A DNA stretch of 44,483 nt, from the IMG/VR virus record IMGVR_UViG_3300026274_000007, positions 1 through 44,483 of that record; one strand, given 5' to 3'. Source of the stretch: a virus. This document shows positions 9,763 through 17,683 of this stretch, one piece after another. The translations under genes and the position numbers were made by a program. The stretch's first letter is position 1, and each line of letters begins with the position of its first letter. The notes below the pieces were generated by a model, which ran no database searches, had not been told where the DNA came from, and saw only the letters and a list, made by a program, of their open reading frames with translations.

Positions 9763-12012
9763 ATGGCAAATATTAAGAATTTTGGTTTGGTTGGCGTAGG
9801 TTCAGACGTACAATTTGGTAAGTCAGGTCCTCGTTTGATCAACAACAGCGGCGTTTTTGCATTCCGCGATTCAGGCAATGCTAACGATGCAAACATTACA
9901 GCTGGCAACTTGTCATTGTCAGGTAACTTGGAAGTTAACGGTGTAACAACAACCGTCAACTCAACAAGTATCACAACCGCCGATAAGACATTTGTTCTGT
10001 CAAACGGTGCAAGTACAGATTCAGCAGCAAATGGCAGTGGTTTTGAAGTTCAAGGTGCATCATTGCACACATTCTTGTACGACTCTGCAAACTCAGCATT
10101 CACTGGTTCAGAAAACCTGAACATTGCTTCTGCTAAGCAGTTCATGATCGCTGGTGTTCCAGTTCTGAGTTCAACAACTCTGGGTTCAAACGTTGTTAAC
10201 TCCGGTTTGACAAGCGTTGGTACATTGACATCATTGCACGTTTCAGGCACATCATTGTTGGATGGTCTGGTAACAGCTGGTGCTGGTGTTGGCGTAACTG
10301 GTGGTTTGACAACTGACACATTGGCAACTGGTAACGTTACAGTAGCTGGTTCATCAACTGTCAGCATGGGTGGTAACGTTGTTGGTAACGTTGCAACTGG
10401 TGTTGCTGGTACAGACGCAGTAAACGTAACACAATTGACATCAGCTATTAGCGCAGTTTCATCAGGTGCTATTGCTGCTTTGCAAACAGAAGTTGATACA
10501 ATTGAAGCATCAATTGGCTTGAACAGCGATGGTACATTGGCTGCATTCCAAACTGGTGGCGCAGTTGCTGGTAAGACAACTTACTTGGCAGCAGTTAACG
10601 CCTTGGATACTGCATTGACTGCAGAAGTTGCAAACCGTAACACAGCTATCACATCAGCAGTTTCAGCAGAAGCAACAGCTCGTAACACAGCAATTGGCGT
10701 TGAAACAACTCGTGCTGAAGCAGCTGAATTGGTTCTGACAAACGGCTTGGCAGCTGAAATTTCACGTGCAGAAGCAGCTGAAGGCGTAAATGCATCAGCG
10801 ATTTCAGCAGAAGTTACACGCGCTGAAGGTATTGAAGCAGGTATTCAATCACAAGCTACAGCAATTGAAGCATCAGTTGGTCTGAACAGCGATGGTACAT
10901 TGATTGCGTTCACAGGTGCAGTTACAACTGGTTCAGAATCATACTTCGCAGCAGTTACAGCGTTGGATACAGCGTTGGCAGCAGAAACAGCACGCGCTGA
11001 AGCAGCAGAAGCAGCAGCAACATCAGCAAACACAACAGCCGTTACAGCAGAAACAACACGCGCTGAAGGTATTGAAAACGCAATCATCGCATCAGTTGGT
11101 TTGACATCAACAGGTACATTGGCTGCATTCCAAACTGGTGGTGCAGTTGCTGGTAAGACAACTTACTTGGCAGCAGTTAACGCCTTGGATACAGCATTGT
11201 CAGCAGCATCCGCAGCAACAGCTTCAGAAGTTACACGCGCTGAAGCAGCTGAATTGGTTCTGACAAATGGTTTGTCTGCAGAAATCACACGCGCTACAGG
11301 TGCTGAAGGTACTTTGACTTCAAACTTGTCAGCAGAAGTTTCACGTGCAACAGCAGCAGAAGGCGTTATTGCTGGTAACTTGGCAACTGAAGTAACACGC
11401 GCTGAAGCAGCTGAAACAGCATTGGGCTTGCGTATTACTGATCTGACAACAGATGCAGTTGCTGAAGGTACAACAAACTTGTACTTCACAGCAACACGCG
11501 CTCGCGCAGCTCTGTCAGTTGACACGACAACAGGCCACACAGGCTTGCTGTACAACTCAACAACAGGTGTATTTGGTGTTGATCAAACTGTAATCGCAAC
11601 AGTTGCAGCAATGACAGCTGGTGATGCAGCAACATTGGCATCAGCAGAAGCGTACACAGACAGCAAAGTTGCTGGTAAGACACAGTACGCTGGTCAAGCC
11701 GCATACGCAGCATTTACTTTTGCATCTACAGCCGTAACAGTTGCTCCAGCCATTACTGGTTTGGTTCACCGTGTTAAGGTCTACGTTGCGACAGCATTTA
11801 CTGATGCAACTTCAGGTATTCAAGTTGGTACATCAGTTGGTGGTACTTTGACAGCAAACACATTGGTTGCTACAACAGATACAGATCCAACAATCGCAGC
11901 TTGCTACGTTGTTGAATTGGCTGTGCCTGTATCGGCAGCTGATTTGGTGGTAAGCATTTCCGCTGGTGCGTCAACAGCTGGTGCTGGTACTGTTGTTATT
12001 GAGTGGATCTAA
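9763..12012 (+). CDS. Long tail fibre with YadA-like neck and alanine-rich coiled coil
   Basis: 749 residues. Residues 1-40 (MANIKNFGLVGVG...VQFGK...FAFRD) match the N-terminus of the fibre at 12144 and are probably the virion-attachment domain. A beta-rich head follows, then a neck motif GTDAVNVTQLTSAI near residues 217-230, as in YadA/Hia-type trimeric adhesins. The stalk is a long Ala/Glu-rich coiled coil with many AE(V/I)xRAEAAE heptad-like units, interrupted by three related inserts of the type GLNSDGTLAAF...YLAAVNALDTAL. The last ~95 residues are the beta-sandwich-like domain shared with its neighbours. Codon use is very uniform (TTG, ACA, GCA, GTT), unlike the other fibre genes, suggesting strong expression or recent repeat homogenisation. 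It has its own late promoter and terminator, so it is a single-gene late unit. Confidence 0.8.
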   Translation: MANIKNFGLVGVGSDVQFGKSGPRLINNSGVFAFRDSGNANDANITAGNLSLSGNLEVNGVTTTVNSTSITTADKTFVLSNGASTDSAANGSGFEVQGASLHTFLYDSANSAFTGSENLNIASAKQFMIAGVPVLSSTTLGSNVVNSGLTSVGTLTSLHVSGTSLLDGLVTAGAGVGVTGGLTTDTLATGNVTVAGSSTVSMGGNVVGNVATGVAGTDAVNVTQLTSAISAVSSGAIAALQTEVDTIEASIGLNSDGTLAAFQTGGAVAGKTTYLAAVNALDTALTAEVANRNTAITSAVSAEATARNTAIGVETTRAEAAELVLTNGLAAEISRAEAAEGVNASAISAEVTRAEGIEAGIQSQATAIEASVGLNSDGTLIAFTGAVTTGSESYFAAVTALDTALAAETARAEAAEAAATSANTTAVTAETTRAEGIENAIIASVGLTSTGTLAAFQTGGAVAGKTTYLAAVNALDTALSAASAATASEVTRAEAAELVLTNGLSAEITRATGAEGTLTSNLSAEVSRATAAEGVIAGNLATEVTRAEAAETALGLRITDLTTDAVAEGTTNLYFTATRARAALSVDTTTGHTGLLYNSTTGVFGVDQTVIATVAAMTAGDAATLASAEAYTDSKVAGKTQYAGQAAYAAFTFASTAVTVAPAITGLVHRVKVYVATAFTDATSGIQVGTSVGGTLTANTLVATTDTDPTIAACYVVELAVPVSAADLVVSISAGASTAGAGTVVIEWI
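10531..10610 (+). repeat. 80-base near-exact direct repeat (second copy 11113-11192)
   Basis: Two 80-base copies 582 bases apart inside the fibre gene differ at one position (C at 10560, T at 11142). They encode the same GTLAAFQTGG...NALDTA insert. A more diverged third copy lies near 10890-10980. Such identity allows slippage or recombination that changes stalk length. Confidence 0.85.
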
Positions 12013-12042
12013 TCCCTCTTAAACGCGGTTAGCTAGAAAACG

Positions 12043-12067
12043 AAAGAGCTCCTCCGGGAGCTCTTTT
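12043..12067 (+). terminator. Rho-independent terminator
   Basis: AAAGAGCTCC (12043-12052), loop TCCG, GGAGCTCTTT (12057-12066), ending in TTTT. It closes the fibre gene that stops at 12012. Confidence 0.85.
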
Positions 12068-12096
12068 AACTTGAGTTATAAAATTTCAGCCTCCGC

Positions 12097-12104
12097 AATA
12101 AATA
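12097..12104 (+). promoter_or_regulatory. T4-type late promoter AATAAATA
   Basis: A late octamer variant 39 bases before the ATG at 12144, between a terminator and a fibre gene. Confidence 0.6.
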
Positions 12105-12109
12105 TGAAT

Positions 12110-12127
12110 AACTGCCGTTCGGCAGTT
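12110..12127 (+). promoter_or_regulatory. 5' leader hairpin before the fibre ribosome site
   Basis: AACTGCC-GTTC-GGCAGTT forms a 7-bp stem with a 4-base loop, starting about where the late transcript should begin. AGGAG (12130-12134) follows at once. It may protect the mRNA 5' end. Confidence 0.5.
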
Positions 12128-12143
12128 TTAGGAGAAACTTAGA

Positions 12144-13463
12144 ATGGCCAATATCAAGAGTTTTAACTTGGCGGGCGTAGGCCCTCAAGTTCAATTCGGT
12201 AAGGGTGGCTTGCAGATTGCACAGGATAGCGGCGCGTTTGCATTCCGTGATCATACAAACACTACATTAGTCAATGTTGAAGTAGCAACACCAATATCAG
12301 CTAGTCATGCAGCAAGCATGGCATATGTTGAAAATTTGATCAACACATTGACCGCAACACAAATCGCATTCGACAATACCACTTCGCAAATACCAAGTAG
12401 TCCAACTACGGTACAAGCAGCAATTAATGCGGTAATTGCTAATGGCAATGCACATATTCGCGACAATAATGCTTCACCAAAGGCACAAGTTGCTACTGAT
12501 GAAGTATCTGGCTCAGTAACCGTTGATGTATCAAATGGTACTACTGGTTCACGCATTGTTACTTTCACTGGTGGTGCGGCCAGCGATTCAAGCTTAAATA
12601 TCCACAATGAAGTTAGTGGTGCCGTAAATATTGATGCATATAGTGCAACAGCAACAGACGTAAATGTTTACATTAATCCACAGGGTAATGGTAAAGTTTA
12701 TATCGGTAATAATTCAGCAGATTCAGAATTGCAAGGTGATGACGGTCAGTCATTGACTTTGGCTGGTGGTGATAACACGGCACTGAACGGCAATGCTGGT
12801 AATTTGATTTTGAAGGCTGGTCATGCTTCAAACGGTGGTGCTGACGGTAACGTGGTAGTTCAAGACGGTGCCGGTAATGCTATTTTGACGTTTGTAGAAA
12901 CGGCATCTGCAGATACTAGCGCTTCACTGGCTAATGGCATTGGTAAGACAACACTGAGCGTTTCAAGTTCTACCGAAACGAACGCAGATTTGTACTTGGC
13001 TCCATTGGGTACTGGTGCAGTTAATGTATCTGGCGCTAATATCCATAATGTTGCTGATCCAGTAAATGCGACTGATGGTGCAAACAAAGAATACGTTGAT
13101 GCACAAGTGGCAGCCGCATCAAGTGCTGCCACTTCGGCATTGGTTGGTAGCTTCCGTAATGAAGTATCAACAATTTCCACAGCATCAGCAAACTTGTCAG
13201 CATCTATTAAGGGTGAAGTTCGTAACGTAACTGTTATGATTCAAACTCCATACGTGGGTGCTGGTGCGGTTACAATTCAAATTGGTACCGTGGGTAATCC
13301 AACATTGATTACTGATGGTTCGACTTTGGACGAAACTACTGCTGGTATGTATCCAATTGTTTGTTCAGCGATATTTGCAGTAGCAACTCAATTGATTGTT
13401 ACAATCAATGGTTCACCGTCGGCTGGTGCAGCTCGCGTTTTGATCGATTACGTTCAAGGCTAA
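12144..13463 (+). CDS. Tail fibre paralogue with shared attachment and C-terminal domains
   Basis: 439 residues, start preceded by AGGAG (12130-12134). Residues 1-37 (MANIKSFNLAGVGPQVQFGK...FAFRD) are clearly homologous to the start of the 9763 fibre. The middle is different: beta-rich segments with repeated G-N-G-K-V-Y-I-G type strands, then VADPVNATDGANKEYVDAQV near residues 305-325, a stalk-joint motif common in T4-type fibres and YadA-like adhesins, followed by a short Ala-rich coiled coil. The last ~85 residues have the same beta-sandwich pattern as in the two preceding genes, ending V-L-I-D-Y-V. Modular exchange between conserved ends is inferred. A single-gene late unit with its own promoter and terminator. 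Confidence 0.78.
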   Translation: MANIKSFNLAGVGPQVQFGKGGLQIAQDSGAFAFRDHTNTTLVNVEVATPISASHAASMAYVENLINTLTATQIAFDNTTSQIPSSPTTVQAAINAVIANGNAHIRDNNASPKAQVATDEVSGSVTVDVSNGTTGSRIVTFTGGAASDSSLNIHNEVSGAVNIDAYSATATDVNVYINPQGNGKVYIGNNSADSELQGDDGQSLTLAGGDNTALNGNAGNLILKAGHASNGGADGNVVVQDGAGNAILTFVETASADTSASLANGIGKTTLSVSSSTETNADLYLAPLGTGAVNVSGANIHNVADPVNATDGANKEYVDAQVAAASSAATSALVGSFRNEVSTISTASANLSASIKGEVRNVTVMIQTPYVGAGAVTIQIGTVGNPTLITDGSTLDETTAGMYPIVCSAIFAVATQLIVTINGSPSAGAARVLIDYVQG

Positions 13464-13480
13464 GTTGTTAATTGATTGAT

Positions 13481-13508
13481 AAAAAAGCGTCCAAAAGGAC
13501 GCTTTTTT
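13481..13508 (+). terminator. Strong rho-independent terminator
   Basis: AAAAAAGCGTCC (13481-13492), loop AAAA, GGACGCTTTTTT (13497-13508): a perfect 12-bp stem running into a T-run, 18 bases after the fibre stop. Confidence 0.92.
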
Positions 13509-13537
13509 ATTGCGCCAAATAACAAGTTTTAATAGTC

Positions 13538-13545
13538 TATAAATA
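13538..13545 (+). promoter_or_regulatory. T4-type late promoter TATAAATA
   Basis: An exact late octamer 31 bases before the ATG at 13577, directly after the terminator. Confidence 0.75.
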
Positions 13546-13576
13546 GAATAAAAGCAATTAATGATGGCAAGCCTAC

Positions 13577-14089
13577 ATGCAATCTGTAACCAAAATAAAA
13601 GGCACGACGGCGGTCAGTTTTACGATCGGGCTTCGAGGTGCCACCCTGTATCAAGGGTCGACTACCAGTCAAGTGACCAACCCCAACGTCGGGGATGTAT
13701 TCATTCAAACTGGCGAGACACCCCAAGTTTTACAGTATAGTGGTGCTACTTGGTTAGCATTGACTCCTGGCCCTCAGTGGGCTGAAATTACGGCAGCTTG
13801 TACAACGGTCGCTAATCATAATTACTTAGTCAATACTGCTTCTGCTGCATACACTGTTCTGCTCCCCGCTAGTCCACAATTAGGAGATCGTATAGCATTA
13901 ACTGATGCCACCAGCTCCTTTTCTACAAATAATCTTACAATTGATCCCAATGGCTCAACAATTATGGGTCAAACCGGAAAAAAACTACTGCTGACTGATA
14001 GTGGGATTTCAGTTGACCTTGTATATTATAATTCAACATACGGTTGGAGGCTAATTGATACCACAACGTTTGGCCAACAGTATGTTTAA
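13577..14089 (+). CDS. Small virion structural / fibre-tip protein
   Basis: 170 residues. After an N-terminal beta segment, a stretch with GDVFIQTG and VLQYSGATWLAL recurs in phage fibre and capsid-decoration proteins. From residue ~80, NHNYLVNTASAAYTVLLP, GDRIALTDA, NNLTIDPNGSTI and a final DLVYYNSTYGWRLI follow the pattern of a widespread small beta-helical or beta-barrel domain found at the tips of phage tail fibres. No good ribosome site is visible upstream of the ATG; the two earlier ATGs (13561, 13564) are out of frame. It is driven by a late promoter. The structural role is inferred from motif and context. Confidence 0.65.
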   Translation: MQSVTKIKGTTAVSFTIGLRGATLYQGSTTSQVTNPNVGDVFIQTGETPQVLQYSGATWLALTPGPQWAEITAACTTVANHNYLVNTASAAYTVLLPASPQLGDRIALTDATSSFSTNNLTIDPNGSTIMGQTGKKLLLTDSGISVDLVYYNSTYGWRLIDTTTFGQQYV

Positions 14090-14096
14090 ATAAATA
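14089..14096 (+). promoter_or_regulatory. T4-type late promoter AATAAATA overlapping the previous stop
   Basis: The octamer begins on the last base of the preceding stop codon and lies 24 bases before the ATG at 14121. It runs into an inverted repeat, ATACCAG (14094-14100) and CTGGTAT (14114-14120), that abuts the start codon. Confidence 0.6.
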
Positions 14097-14120
14097 CCAG
14101 GTAATTAACCGTACTGGTAT

Positions 14121-14780
14121 ATGTCACATCATAATCATAATTCCTATAAAGAACAGTGGTGGAAAGAAGCATGGCGTCCCGCTGCTGCCGCTGTGTATCT
14201 GATAATCTGTCTGTTGGATTTTGGCGTAATGCCATTAATCTACGAATGGATCAACTATAGTATGAGTAATCAATCCTTAGTTGATCTTGCTTTGAAATTC
14301 ACAAATCCTACCGCTCAAATAGAAGCTTTACATACTTTGAAACTATCCAGAGTATGGGTTCCCCTAACGTTGCAGGGTAACGGAATGTTTCACGTTGCTT
14401 TTGGTGCAATCCTTGGTGTTGCTGCGTTTACTCGTGGGCAGGAAAAAGTAGCTTGGGCCAGCGTTGGTTTACAGCCAGGCGGATACAATTCTATTAATAC
14501 TGGAAACTATAACCAGATGGGTGGTTATGGTAATCAAGCATTTAATGGTATGGGCAACATGAATGGCTTTAGTGGGATTCAACCAAATTATGGTATGAAT
14601 CCTATGGGCAATGGCAATAATAGCAATATGAATGGTATGAATAATGGTATGAATTCAAATATGCCGAACAACCAGTTCAATAATCGCCCAAATAACATGA
14701 ATCAACAAACAACTTCCAGATCAGCAGTGGATGCTGGTCCGAGTGTGAATGTTGTGAACCCGGATGATACCAATGAATAA
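14121..14780 (+). CDS. Putative holin / inner-membrane protein with Asn-Gly-Met-rich tail
   Basis: 219 residues. Residues ~10-120 contain a basic/aromatic start (QWWKEAWRPAAAAVY), a first membrane helix (AAAAVYLIICLLDFGVMPLIY) and a second hydrophobic segment (FHVAFGAILGVAAFTRGQEK). The order WRP...DFGVMP...PLTLxGxGxFHxxFGAILGVAA resembles small phage holins of the three-helix type, so a lysis pore is the best guess. Residues ~125-205 are a low-complexity tail made almost only of Asn, Gly, Met and Gln, which is not usual in holins and could face the cytoplasm. It has a late promoter and no clear Shine-Dalgarno site; a hairpin touches the start codon, which may limit translation. Overlaps the next gene by 8 bases. 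Confidence 0.55.
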   Translation: MSHHNHNSYKEQWWKEAWRPAAAAVYLIICLLDFGVMPLIYEWINYSMSNQSLVDLALKFTNPTAQIEALHTLKLSRVWVPLTLQGNGMFHVAFGAILGVAAFTRGQEKVAWASVGLQPGGYNSINTGNYNQMGGYGNQAFNGMGNMNGFSGIQPNYGMNPMGNGNNSNMNGMNNGMNSNMPNNQFNNRPNNMNQQTTSRSAVDAGPSVNVVNPDDTNE

Positions 14781-15405
14781 CATTGAAATCCCACGTTTTG
14801 TAAAGCTGGTCAGCCCTGATCATATCTCTCTAGAAGATGCACGTCTTTGGTACCAAACCGTATTGAAAACGGCACCGCAAGGTGTTCTGAGTAGCATCAA
14901 CATGATATCAGGCGGAAAGCCAGAAGACTATCGTGTGGTTCGTCGTGACGAAGGTAAGAGCAAAGCTCTAATCATCCCGCTTACGCGAGATCTGCTTCCA
15001 GATGAGCTGGAGAGAATTTCCACTGCGTGGATGCAAGTTTGTCCATCAGGTAAGTTTGCAGTTAGATGCAATACCAACCAAGCTGATAAACTTGAAAATA
15101 AAGTTCAAGATATCACAATGCCACGTGAAGAATATCTAAGCTTGTGCGTTGAATTGGCTAAACGACAACACGAATCGTGGATGCGCGACAAAGCTGATTT
15201 GGGATGGCGTTATGGTCCAAAAATCAGTATGGCGAACAAAACTCATCCTATGATTCGTCCTTGGTCTGACTTACCTGATCAATATAAAGATGTCAACACT
15301 GACAATCCTGAAAACTTCTTAAACTTCCTCAACAATCAAGGCTATGCTGTTGTTCGTAAAGAAGAACTTGGCAGTCTTATTCAATTACTTCGAGGTATCC
15401 GTTGA
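14773..15405 (+). CDS. RyR-domain protein
   Basis: 210 residues from the ATG at 14773; an in-frame ATG at 14764 lies deeper inside the preceding gene. Residues ~130-190 match the RyR domain first seen in ryanodine receptors and common in phages: H-E-S-W-M-R-D-K then GWRYG, then a K-T-H-P-M-I-R-P-W-S-D-L-P string and K-D-V. Known phage and bacterial RyR proteins are proposed to bind nucleotides or nucleotide-derived signals; the ligand here is unknown. The N-terminal ~125 residues (LVSPDHISLEDARLWYQ...LTRDLLPDELERIS) are not recognised. The gene is the last in its late unit; the following hairpin lies 3 bases after the stop. Confidence 0.7.
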   Translation: MNNIEIPRFVKLVSPDHISLEDARLWYQTVLKTAPQGVLSSINMISGGKPEDYRVVRRDEGKSKALIIPLTRDLLPDELERISTAWMQVCPSGKFAVRCNTNQADKLENKVQDITMPREEYLSLCVELAKRQHESWMRDKADLGWRYGPKISMANKTHPMIRPWSDLPDQYKDVNTDNPENFLNFLNNQGYAVVRKEELGSLIQLLRGIR

Positions 15406-15408
15406 TAC

Positions 15409-15434
15409 ATATGGTGCTTGACTAAGCACCATAT
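15409..15434 (+). terminator. Hairpin after the RyR gene, overlapping the ligase promoter
   Basis: ATATGGTGCTT (15409-15419), loop GACT, AAGCACCATAT (15424-15434): a perfect 11-bp stem without a T-run. The -35 of the next promoter lies in its loop. Confidence 0.55.
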
Positions 15435-15445
15435 TCGCGTATCAT
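15418..15445 (+). promoter_or_regulatory. sigma70-like promoter for DNA ligase
   Basis: TTGACT (15418-15423), 16-base spacer, TATCAT (15440-15445). Transcription would begin near 15452, which excludes the ATG at 15446 as the ligase start and supports 15479. Confidence 0.6.
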
Positions 15446-15478
15446 ATGAGCTTATTAACTAAGCCAATTGAGGAGCGA

Positions 15479-16849
15479 ATGTCAAATTCCACAGTATCTC
15501 TGCTGCGTAACCTTGCCAGCACAACGTCCCGCACTGAAAAAGAGCAGTTCATCCTAAATGCGTGGATGACTGGCGAGCGAGACTTCTTTAAAGGTTGCCA
15601 ACTCGCTTATGACATTCTGATTTCTTTCGGTGTCAAAAAAGTACCTGAACTCGGCGATAACGATGGAGTTCCAGGTACTTTTTCATTCCAGGACTTTCTC
15701 CAGTTAGCGGACAAGCTGCACAAGCGTAAGCTTACTGGAAATGCGGCTAAAGAAGCCATGAACGAAGCCGCACTGAACTGTGACTTCGATACGTGGAATG
15801 AATTCTTCCGCTGTATTCTGCTTAAGGATATGCGCGGTGGGTTCAGTGAATCGACCGTCAACAAGATTCTAGAAAAGGTCAGCAAGAGTGAACCCGAAGC
15901 TCTTGATTACATCGTTCCCGTATTCAGCTGCCAGCTAGCAAAAGACGGTGCCAACGAATCCCATACTAAGAAGGTTTCTGGTAAAAAGATGCTCGACGTC
16001 AAGCTTGACGGCGTGCGTTTGCTTACCGTAATCGACAAGGATGAGCGGACCGTCATTCAGTACACCCGCAATGGTAAACTGAACACAAACTTCCCACATA
16101 TCACAAAATCCTTGGAACCACTGATTGACCTACTACCAGTCAGTATGGTGCTGGATGGTGAAGTAGTTGCAAAGTCATTCCAAGAACTGATGACGATGGT
16201 TAACCGAAGCAAGGACAACGATTCGTCTACGGCTAAGCTGGCGTTGTTCGACATTATTCCACTTGGGGATTTCAAGGCAGGTAAGTGCAAGATGCCGCAA
16301 AAGGATCGACATATCGTACTGTCTGGTCTGATGGGTGAATTCCAGAAGCATACAGCCGGTAGCGTGTACGTGATCCCCAAGTTGAGCGTAGATCTTGATA
16401 CGCCAGAAGGTCAAAAAGCGTTTGCTGAATTCAACTCTGATACTGTGAAGGCCGGTTACGAAGGCATCATGGTCAAGGATCCAGAAGCACCGTACGAAAC
16501 AAAGCGTACTGCTGCCTGGTTGAAGATCAAGCCGTTCATCGAAGTATCGCTGACTATTGTTGGCTTTGAGGAAGGCGAAAAGGGCAAAGCAAACGAGGGT
16601 AACCTGGGTGCTTTGATCTGTGAAGGTGAGGATGACGGTAAATTTATTCAAGTGAATGTTGGTGGTGGCTTTGGTAAAGACACTGTCATGCGCGAAGAAA
16701 TCTGGAATAATCGAGACAAGTACCTGGGCTACATTGTTGAAGTTCGGGCCGACGTGATTACCAAGGAACAGAACAGTAACGATGTGTGGTCGCTGCGTTT
16801 CCCACGCTTTAAGGGATTCCGTGGTACTGCCCCGGGTGAGAAACTGTAA
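15479..16849 (+). CDS. 30: ATP-dependent DNA ligase
   Basis: 456 residues, starting behind GAGGAG (15470-15475); an in-frame ATG at 15446 lies upstream of the predicted transcript start. The nucleotidyltransferase core is complete: motif I KLDGVR with the AMP-accepting K175, motif III VLDGEVV, motif IIIa ALFDIIPL, motif IV YEGIMVKDP and motif V AAWLKIKP. An OB-fold follows (SLTIVGFEEGEKGK...NVGGGFG), ending LRFPRFKGFR. The N-terminal ~165 residues form a helical DNA-binding domain of the T4 gp30 type. It seals nicks in replication and repair. Its stop overlaps the start of the next gene (TAATG), so the two should be co-translated. Confidence 0.95.
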   Translation: MSNSTVSLLRNLASTTSRTEKEQFILNAWMTGERDFFKGCQLAYDILISFGVKKVPELGDNDGVPGTFSFQDFLQLADKLHKRKLTGNAAKEAMNEAALNCDFDTWNEFFRCILLKDMRGGFSESTVNKILEKVSKSEPEALDYIVPVFSCQLAKDGANESHTKKVSGKKMLDVKLDGVRLLTVIDKDERTVIQYTRNGKLNTNFPHITKSLEPLIDLLPVSMVLDGEVVAKSFQELMTMVNRSKDNDSSTAKLALFDIIPLGDFKAGKCKMPQKDRHIVLSGLMGEFQKHTAGSVYVIPKLSVDLDTPEGQKAFAEFNSDTVKAGYEGIMVKDPEAPYETKRTAAWLKIKPFIEVSLTIVGFEEGEKGKANEGNLGALICEGEDDGKFIQVNVGGGFGKDTVMREEIWNNRDKYLGYIVEVRADVITKEQNSNDVWSLRFPRFKGFRGTAPGEKL

Positions 16850-17562
16850 TGGGACAGCTGGTTACTCTTGACCAGCTGAATCAAGGACTAGGGTGGAGCT
16901 GGTATTTTTCGGAGTTTGAAAACAAATATCCGAAGCTACCCTGCTCCGCCTTTCCTTATTCCCTGGCTATTCGTAGAGATGTCATTGATGAGCCGCATGC
17001 GACAAATTACGATTTGAAGAAACGCATTCGTACATGGGTAATTGATTCCGTTTCTGATATTGTAATTCTTGATATCATCAAGAAGGACTATTATCACTAT
17101 TGGTCCGATTCGCATGATGGTGGATACAATCTAGTCTGGAGCTATCATGTATTTCACTTTGGAAATGAAGCGGAAGCGTTGATGTTCAAACTGGCGTTTA
17201 GCGAATACATCTCGGAAATTTTACCGTACGATCCAGTAAAGCTACCAAATTACATTCAATCCGCCCAAAAAGATTTGAAGCGATCACAAGATAGCTTCGA
17301 CCGTGGTGAAGAACGCTATAACGAAACGACTAAGAAAAAGGATCGACTCTCAATCGAAACTCTTAACAAAACGTTTGATGCCAAGTTGCAAGACTGGAAT
17401 GGCGAAACCGATTTGAGCTTTACCGATCAAGATAATAACGAAATCGAATGCCCTGAACTGCAACAGCGTTACAGGCGTCTCTACAATCTCCGACGCGATG
17501 AGCGTCGTCTCAAAGATATTTTGGACATACACAGTACGTTTGTTCCAAAGTCGCGTTACTAA
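16849..17562 (+). CDS. FKL-motif domain protein fused to a coiled coil
   Basis: 237 residues. Residues ~10-117 have the architecture of the small array proteins at 30364-37329: N-terminal strands, a helix with Trp (LKKRIRTWVIDS), a strand (WSYHVFHF) and the closing motif GNEAEALMFKLAF at 105-117. Instead of ending there, it continues into a charged, coiled-coil-like region (residues ~130-185, SAQKDLKRSQDSFDRGEERY) and a basic C-terminal helix (YRRLYNLRRDERRLKDIL). It follows the ligase with a 1-base overlap. No known function. It is the only long member of the family in the window and may link the array proteins to the replication machinery. Confidence 0.75.
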   Translation: MGQLVTLDQLNQGLGWSWYFSEFENKYPKLPCSAFPYSLAIRRDVIDEPHATNYDLKKRIRTWVIDSVSDIVILDIIKKDYYHYWSDSHDGGYNLVWSYHVFHFGNEAEALMFKLAFSEYISEILPYDPVKLPNYIQSAQKDLKRSQDSFDRGEERYNETTKKKDRLSIETLNKTFDAKLQDWNGETDLSFTDQDNNEIECPELQQRYRRLYNLRRDERRLKDILDIHSTFVPKSRY

Positions 17563-17600
17563 GCGTTATATACTCTTTTAATTCCAAACTCTGTAAATAG

Positions 17601-17630
17601 ATAAATCCCCAGTTGCGCTTGGGGATTTAT
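17601..17630 (+). terminator. Hairpin terminator after the ligase operon
   Basis: ATAAATCCCCA (17601-17611), 8-base loop, TGGGGATTTAT (17620-17630): a perfect 11-bp stem, weak T-tract. It lies 38 bases after the stop at 17562. TGTAAATA at 17592-17599 is one base off a late promoter. Confidence 0.65.
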
Positions 17631-17658
17631 TGCTATTCCGGTTCTTAAAAACTAGAAT
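17630..17658 (+). promoter_or_regulatory. sigma70-like promoter for the UV endonuclease gene
   Basis: TTGCTA (17630-17635), 17-base spacer, TAGAAT (17653-17658). The -10 covers the in-frame ATG at 17657, so that ATG is probably not translated and the start at 17684 is preferred. Confidence 0.5.
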
Positions 17659-17683
17659 GGCAGCACATAACGGAATTTGGAAT

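Noticed and set aside
10845-11713. Extra frames on both strands in the fibre stalk, including a Gln-rich + frame at 10904-11104
   Set aside because: Low-complexity by-products of the repeated GCAGAA/ACA codons.
16057-16651. Minus-strand frames of 107 and 158 codons within the ligase gene
   Set aside because: The ligase frame has all catalytic motifs; the antisense products match nothing.
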